The notes beneath the pieces are model-generated. The model was not told the origin of the DNA and did not search any database. It saw only the letters and a program-made list of their open reading frames with translations. Positions 58,901 to 64,000 of a DNA stretch of 64,000 nucleotides are shown one piece after another; the stretch's first letter is position 1, and each line of letters opens with the position of its first letter. Position numbers and translations under genes: made by a program. The stretch is from Lasiosphaeria ovina (taxonomy: Eukaryota > Ascomycota > Sordariomycetes > Sordariales > Lasiosphaeriaceae), in the NCBI GenBank assembly GCA_033439765.1, contig JAULSN010000015.1, positions 248,001 to 312,000 of the forward strand. Direction: 5' to 3'.

Positions 58901-60150
58901 CCAAGGCCTTGGATATGGCAGCCAAACGCAAGGAACAAGAGGACCGCGACGCACAGCGGAAGCGTGAGGCCAAGCTAGAAATGGAGCGCAAGCGCGCTGC
59001 CCAAGAAGAAGAACGAAGGCAGGAAGAGCAGCGGAGAGGAGAGGCGGAGCGACAGAAGGCCGAGGATCGAAAGCAGGCCGCCAAGCGAGCTGCGATCGAG
59101 AAGGCCAAGCAGACGAAGGCGCCTCCTCCGGCGTCTAGAACGCAGCCAAATGGTCCCCCTGAATACAACATGGCCGATAAGGGACCATCACGACCTGTCT
59201 CGAGGCTAGGCTCGACAATGCACCAGGATAACCGTCTTGTTAACACTGTCTTATCCAACACCGGGAAGGCAGCCTCGAAGCGCCCATTGCCACAAGACTC
59301 GAGCGAGGATAACTCTCGGCCCCAGCCACAGCCACAGCGGAACTTAGTTCCATACCAATCAAAGGAGTCGAAGCGCATGCGCATGAGCGAGGAGTTCGAC
59401 GAGGACATCGACATGGCGGACAGCCAGCGAAACATCAAAGGGCCACCTGTCAGGCCACCTGGGGCCTTCAAGAAGGTAATAGACCGAAGTGTGCTCTCGC
59501 TGTCGGACTCTGCTAACCCAAAGACGCAGGAATTGCCAAGCAAGTCAATGCTCAGCAATGGTTATACGCCTGCTCCGCCCCAGAGCATCGCTAGAGACCT
59601 TTTCAAGGCGACGGTCACGGAGCAGCACAACCGGACCAAGGCGATGCACCCGCTTGACATGGCGCAGGTGTCCAAGGCGGAGATTGTCTTCGCACCGAAC
59701 TCAAACGCAGCTGGGCAGGCACACAAGACGCCAGCCCGACCGGCAAATGCCAAGGCGGGTGCAAAGTCTGCAGCCCGGTCATCGCCACGCTTCCCGAACC
59801 CGGACGGGATCGAGTTGCCCGAGATACAAACTGACGATGAGGACGACGAGGACGATGGACAGTTCGCCGTGGCAGCCTGGGCTGACTCCCCGGCGCTCAG
59901 GCGGGCGCTTGCAGAGCAAGAGCGGGTGGATCCGATGCAGATATTTGGGCCACCAGCTCCTCTGAACATGGAGGAGGTGTTCACTAAGAGCAAAGACCGA
60001 TGGCACAAGTTCCGTGCGCGCACCAGCAGCGCGAACTGGAGCGGCTCGGACCGGCTTACCGAGGAAGACATTAGGAAGGACTTGCAGGCGCGGGATAAGA
60101 TACGGCGCCAGGGAGGCTGGTCGTACGAGCTTGGCCGCGAGATTCAATAG
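55928..60150 (+). CDS. SLI15: Inner centromere protein INCENP/Sli15
   Basis: Scaffold of the chromosomal passenger complex that binds and activates Aurora B. Exons 55928-56121, 56168-56258 and 56326-60150 give 1369 residues. The N-terminus has the conserved fungal block SEIEEFSFAARNELDWLNEH, then VTELFKTPGKLRGRTPRTAR and VPLSDVFSTTPKGAPNLFAL. Long disordered Ser/Pro-rich parts flank charged coiled coils at about 600-660 (REKKEAKEREKEAKEKEKE) and 850-930 (RKREAKLEMERKRAAQEEER), the single-alpha-helix region that binds microtubules in INCENP. The C-terminal IN-box starts near KSKDRWHKFRARTSSANWSG and ends WSYELGREIQ. Intron 1 (56122-56167) is only 46 nt and was chosen because it is the only GT-AG pair that keeps the frame; a 66-nt intron from 56098 would not. 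The intron 2 junction (LRV|PLSDV) is clear. Confidence 0.92.
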
Positions 60151-62415
60151 GGAGCTGCTGCGCCTGGCTTGGGTCGCAGTTGGGAGCCCGGAGACCACGT
60201 TATGTGGGTTGTGTAACAGGTACTTTTGGGCGTTTGGGAGGTGTATCTTTGTTGTTTGATCTTTCTTATCACTAGGAAGGCGTCAAGGGTCTCTCGGTCA
60301 AGGGTTGCGAGACAAATTGAAATTGACTGGCCAGTCGCCCATGAAGTGAGAAAGGGCTTTCTGCTTCAGGTAGCGGTCCATATCTCTTGGGTATGAACAT
60401 AGATGTCGCAGGCAGAGATTATAGCGTCCGAGGCGGCTGGCCAGATTGGAGTATTTACCTGCATGGCTGCATGGCATAAAGTAATTGATTTTTTTCCACC
60501 GCCAAGCAAGTGAGGTTATTGTCTTTCCTAAACCGACAGCAAGCCCGGGTCTTCGGTGAACATGGCACTGCTGCAAAGCCGCACGTGCTCCAGGCTACAA
60601 GCAGACTTGGACTTGCAGGAGGAGGCCACCGAAAACTAAGGCAGATCCACTGGGGAATGCGGATGGGGCAGAAGGGAATCTGACAAGAGGTAACCGGCCA
60701 GCTGCCGTTGCATCTTGTACCGTCGTTATATGCACTCTGACGTGATTTGGGGTGCAGAGGGACGGCCTCCATGTAGTCCCAGCCCAGGGCACGGCAGCCC
60801 AGGTACGAGAAGCGGCTTTGCATCATGACTGCTCCATAAGGACCTATTAAAAGATTCACAGCAACACATGTGCAACCAATCCCCCAAAGCACAGCGCCTT
60901 GAGCAAGCACGCTGCAGCTGTCTGCCCTGCGTTGTCATTTTAAATGCTAGTATATTTTTGGAGGCCCCTATCCTCGTCACCGGAGCTGTTCCGAGCGCTT
61001 TACGAGTGACGAGGAATAGCTGAAAGAAGTCAATATCGGGTGGCAGGTGCCGGCCGCCGAGAAGGTGGGCAGGCAGAAACGGCCTCTCGACGGTATCTCG
61101 CGGCTTTAAGGTTGAAAAGTGGCCGAGCCTCGATGTGGCCGCCGACCAAGGGCGCTTCGGACTGTAATACGTAATACACGTGGTGTACGGAGCACTCCAT
61201 AAAGGTACGGCATAAGGTAAGGTAATTAAGGTACGGATACCTTAGGTAATGGGGGCAAGGTATTTTACCCCCGCGCTGGGCTGGGAAGATGTGACTTGCT
61301 TTCCATCCATTGTTTGCCATCCGAGCCCATCTCAGCTCAAGTGCGTCACAGCAGGGCACAAGATCAAGAGAGCGCGTCTTAGTGTTCCCCCACGAGCCCA
61401 CCGACAGCCGGGTCGAGGCTGATGGTACATATACACTGCTGTACCGACCGCCTGGTGACAACCTAATCTCAGAGGCAGATCGCCAACCAGTGGCGGACTC
61501 TGCTTTATTAGCTTGCTTGCTTGATTGCTTTTCTTATTACTAGTATCCATAATCCGATACCGAGTACGTCGTATACTTCAAACCAGAAGCCCCCCGCGCT
61601 CCATACCCGTTGTGCTCCTCCACTGCCTGTTACAATGTCTTGAGGTAAGGTACGTACCATAAACCTCAGCACCTCCCGTCGACAATACATTCCCGCCGCA
61701 TATCAATATTACGTCTTGCGGGCCATAACAAGTCGGCTACCTTACAATCTTTACTCTTCACTTCTTTACCGGTCTCTATTGTCCTCCGGCTGCCTGGTCG
61801 CTTAATATCTGCGACCCTGGAGAAGCCGTGCAGTTCGAGATCTGAACGTGCAACGGTACCCGGATACGTCATATCGGGCAACTGAGTTGCCCTTGGCAGC
61901 GCCCAAAGCCCCACAATTTTGTTTTGTCCTTCCTCCAAATCCTCGACAGCGAGCGCAGAAGGAGAGAACGGGAGACGGTGAAGCACCAATCGACTCAGAC
62001 CGCCCCGGATCCTGCCTGACTGGCGGCGTTGAGTTGATTAAGGGTGAATCCCGCTATTTTTTATTTATATTCACATTCTCTCCGTGGCACAGCGTCCGGA
62101 ACCCCTTCGAGCTGCCTCCGTACTCCGTAAGCTTAACCCTGCGACCCTGAACCTGCCCACATCCAAGACGGGAGTTGCCCCTTCCCTGCCTTTCATCCTT
62201 GCCCATGCGCCCATGCCCGGTCACAGGCTCTGCGCGACTGTTCTCCAAGCACGCACCCGCGCTGCCCTGCGCTGCGGCTAATAAACAATAAAATCCCGTC
62301 TCCACAGATACCTGACAACCTCAGTTCGCGAATTTTCCTTGACTTGACGAGCGAGCACTGCACTCTGCACTTCTCATAATCGTCTCACCGTGTCGTCGCT
62401 TCTTAGCTGCTACCG
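60151..62415. other. 2.3-kb region without a supported gene
   Basis: Between INCENP and the leader of the J-domain gene. The first 150 bases are 3' UTR. Frames up to 151 codons on the minus strand (60455-60910) lack any recognisable domain. A TAAGGTAAGGTAATTAAGGTACGG run near 61215 is a short repeat of GGTA. No tRNA or repeat element was recognised. Confidence 0.45.
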
Positions 62416-62493
62416 GTATGTGCCCCGCACTACAACCGAGACACGGTCCCTGCCTGCAGCATCCCACATGCTAACAAAAAGCTTCCTCTCCAG
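62416..62493 (+). other. Likely 5' UTR intron of the J-domain gene
   Basis: GTATGT at 62416, a perfect branch-type TGCTAAC at 62469-62475 and CTCTCCAG ending at 62493 make a strong 78-nt fungal intron in a region with no ATG-led frame, about 360 bp before the J-domain start. It indicates that the transcript begins at or before about 62400. Confidence 0.65.
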
Positions 62494-62854
62494 ACCGCCG
62501 AGCCACAGCGCAGAACTCACTTCGACTCCCGACGCGATTGTGGGCGATCGCTTCGATTACTTCCCGCTTGACTAGTCCTGCAACGATACAAACTTGCGGT
62601 CCCGTCCTCGGTTCTACATATCGTCGTTTACTCGTGGCTCTCGGGGCTTCCGTTCCCACCGCCCGTCGCATCTTGCGCTGCGACACCAGTACACTCTTCA
62701 ATACTAGCAGCCATTTCTAGCCACCCCACTCCTTGGGCAGCAATCACGAAGGTCGTCTCGCGGTAGAGCGAGGGATGCCGGCGCTCGGCTTGCGCGCAAC
62801 ACCCACTTTCGTTCCCCCCGTCTCCTCTCGCAACCCTTGACTATCGAGCCCACC

Positions 62855-64000
62855 ATGTCGAAGCTCGACTACAGTCGAGATTATTACGCCGATCTCGAGT
62901 TGCCCCCCACGGCAGATATCAATGAGGTGAAGAGGCAGTTCAAGAAGCTTGGTATGTTTTGTCATGCAGCCCATGTTCCAATACCCGATTCCCCCCGCTG
63001 ACCGTATCCCAAAAAGCATTGAAATACCACCCCGACCGAAACCTGGGCCATGAAGATGAATTCACAGATAAATTTCAGGCCATCCAGTCGGCCCACGAGA
63101 TTCTTTCTGATCCTGCTACGAAGGCAAAGTTCGACGAAAACCGCAGGCATAGAACTGGCAGATACCCAACCTCTTCTGCGCCCAGAAGCGCCGGTAACCC
63201 CTATCAAAATGTCTCCAAGAATATGGCCGAACAGTTTGGCTCGCCACCCAAACGACGGCCGCCAACACGCCCTACTCCAAGTACGAGCTCCTCGTCTCGC
63301 TACTCGACCTGGGGCCAACCACCGACTGCCAAGAAGACGGAGAATGCGACTGAGAATCTGCGAGCATGGGATCGCATGAGGACTGGACCCACGAACCGAG
63401 CAAGCCAGGCCAGCGCTGCCGCCGCAGCCCCTCCTAACAACCCCCGGCCGAATGCCAAGAACATGGATCCGCCGCCGCCTCCTCCCCGGTCTGCCGCCCA
63501 GGCCAGGCGGGAAGAAGCAAAGTTCGGCACGGGCACGAGAAAAAAGGGATTCGTCCCGGCGTCACCTCTTGGAGATGAGCCGCCGGTCAGAAACAGCCAC
63601 TACAGCACCGGCCTCCACTCGAACGTCTTTGAAGAGGTCTCGGCGAACCTGAAGAAGGACCGGGAGGCACATCATGTTGTTGATCCCCTGATGGAACAGT
63701 TTAACGAACCTCGCCAGAGCACGCCATATGCGTCTCACCTCGGGGAGAAAACGAACCCTTTCGAAGGTGTCAGTATGAGTCGAGCTAAGAGCGTGAGGGA
63801 CGGCTGGCACAGTGGCCACAATACAGATGGGGAGACGCCGCCTCTGCCCCCTCAGCGGCAGCGAAGCGCAAGTGTGGGAGAGTCGGATAGCTTCAAGAAG
63901 CCGTCGGCCGAAAAGAGCGCCTTTGGCACGGCCGCCGCCAGTCATCGATTTGGCTTCCCGTCTCAAGCCGGCGACAAGGACGGCCCTCGCTCCGCAGAAG
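62855..64000 (+). CDS. J-domain (DnaJ-like) protein, partial
   Basis: Co-chaperone family that stimulates Hsp70 through its J domain. Exon 1 is 62855-62951, and exon 2 starts at 63017 and runs off the window at 64000, so the C-terminus is missing. The start context is CACCATGTCG. J domain: SKLDYSRDYYADLELPPTAD, INEVKRQFKKL, then after the 65-nt intron ALKYHPDRNLG with the essential HPD, DKFQAIQSAHEILSDPATKA and KFDENRR. After the J domain comes a long Pro/Ser-rich disordered part (PPPPPPRSAAQARREEAKFG, KKGFVPASPLGDEP, HSNVFEEVSANLKKD). In these fungi this pattern of J domain plus disordered tail occurs in large DnaJ proteins of unknown role; the specific orthologue cannot be named here. A leader intron lies upstream at 62416-62493. 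Confidence 0.9.

Noticed and set aside
58449..59558. 369-codon minus-strand frame
   Set aside because: Antisense shadow of the coiled-coil part of INCENP.

Overview
The window is nuclear DNA of a filamentous ascomycete (Pezizomycotina, most likely a Sordariomycete). It carries eukaryotic genes with short introns (about 46-190 nt, mostly GTRNGT...CTRAC...YAG) on both strands, fungal versions of conserved genes, and a left end mutated in the way repeat-induced point mutation (RIP) mutates repeats: C:G to T:A changes, CAG to TAG stops and TpA-rich text. All gene models were assembled by eye, joining exons so that protein-family similarity and reading frame both agree. The exon sums are divisible by three in every complete model.

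Layout. 1-9165 is a RIP-degraded transposon block: a minus-strand chromovirus remnant near 0.9-1.6 kb, an inverted partial LTR (2204-2385), and a full-length Ty3/gypsy chromovirus with two 255-bp LTRs (2386-9165). A dead Fot1/Pogo-type DNA transposase follows at about 9.77-10.65 kb. The gene-rich part starts at 11.3 kb: uridine kinase (-), GID8 (+), the NDUFS4-type complex I subunit (-) and ATP synthase subunit f (+) back to back, a large disordered RGG-tailed protein (+), a fold-type I aminotransferase (+), RNase H2 subunit C (-), a 3.9-kb gene-free stretch, a cyclopropane-fatty-acid-synthase-like methyltransferase (+), REX4 exonuclease (-), a RIP-damaged fragment of a MYST histone acetyltransferase gene (ESA1-like, +), MCM6 (+), a small catalase-related haem protein (-), a secreted multi-repeat polysaccharide deacetylase (-), TRS85 of TRAPPIII (+), a CHMP7-like ESCRT-III protein (+), RAD18 (-), INCENP/Sli15 (+) and the start of a J-domain protein (+, cut by the window end).

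Function. Most genes are housekeeping: nucleotide salvage, GID ubiquitin ligase, oxidative phosphorylation, autophagy/Golgi trafficking, DNA replication and repair, and chromosome segregation. No biosynthetic cluster, CRISPR, rRNA or convincing tRNA was seen. The most notable items are the RIP-hit ESA1 gene fragment sitting between two intact genes, the hairpin formed by an inverted LTR and the 5' LTR, the deacetylase with repeated beta-rich modules ahead of its catalytic domain, and the His-Gln microsatellite inside RAD18. I did not find a clearly new multi-gene system.
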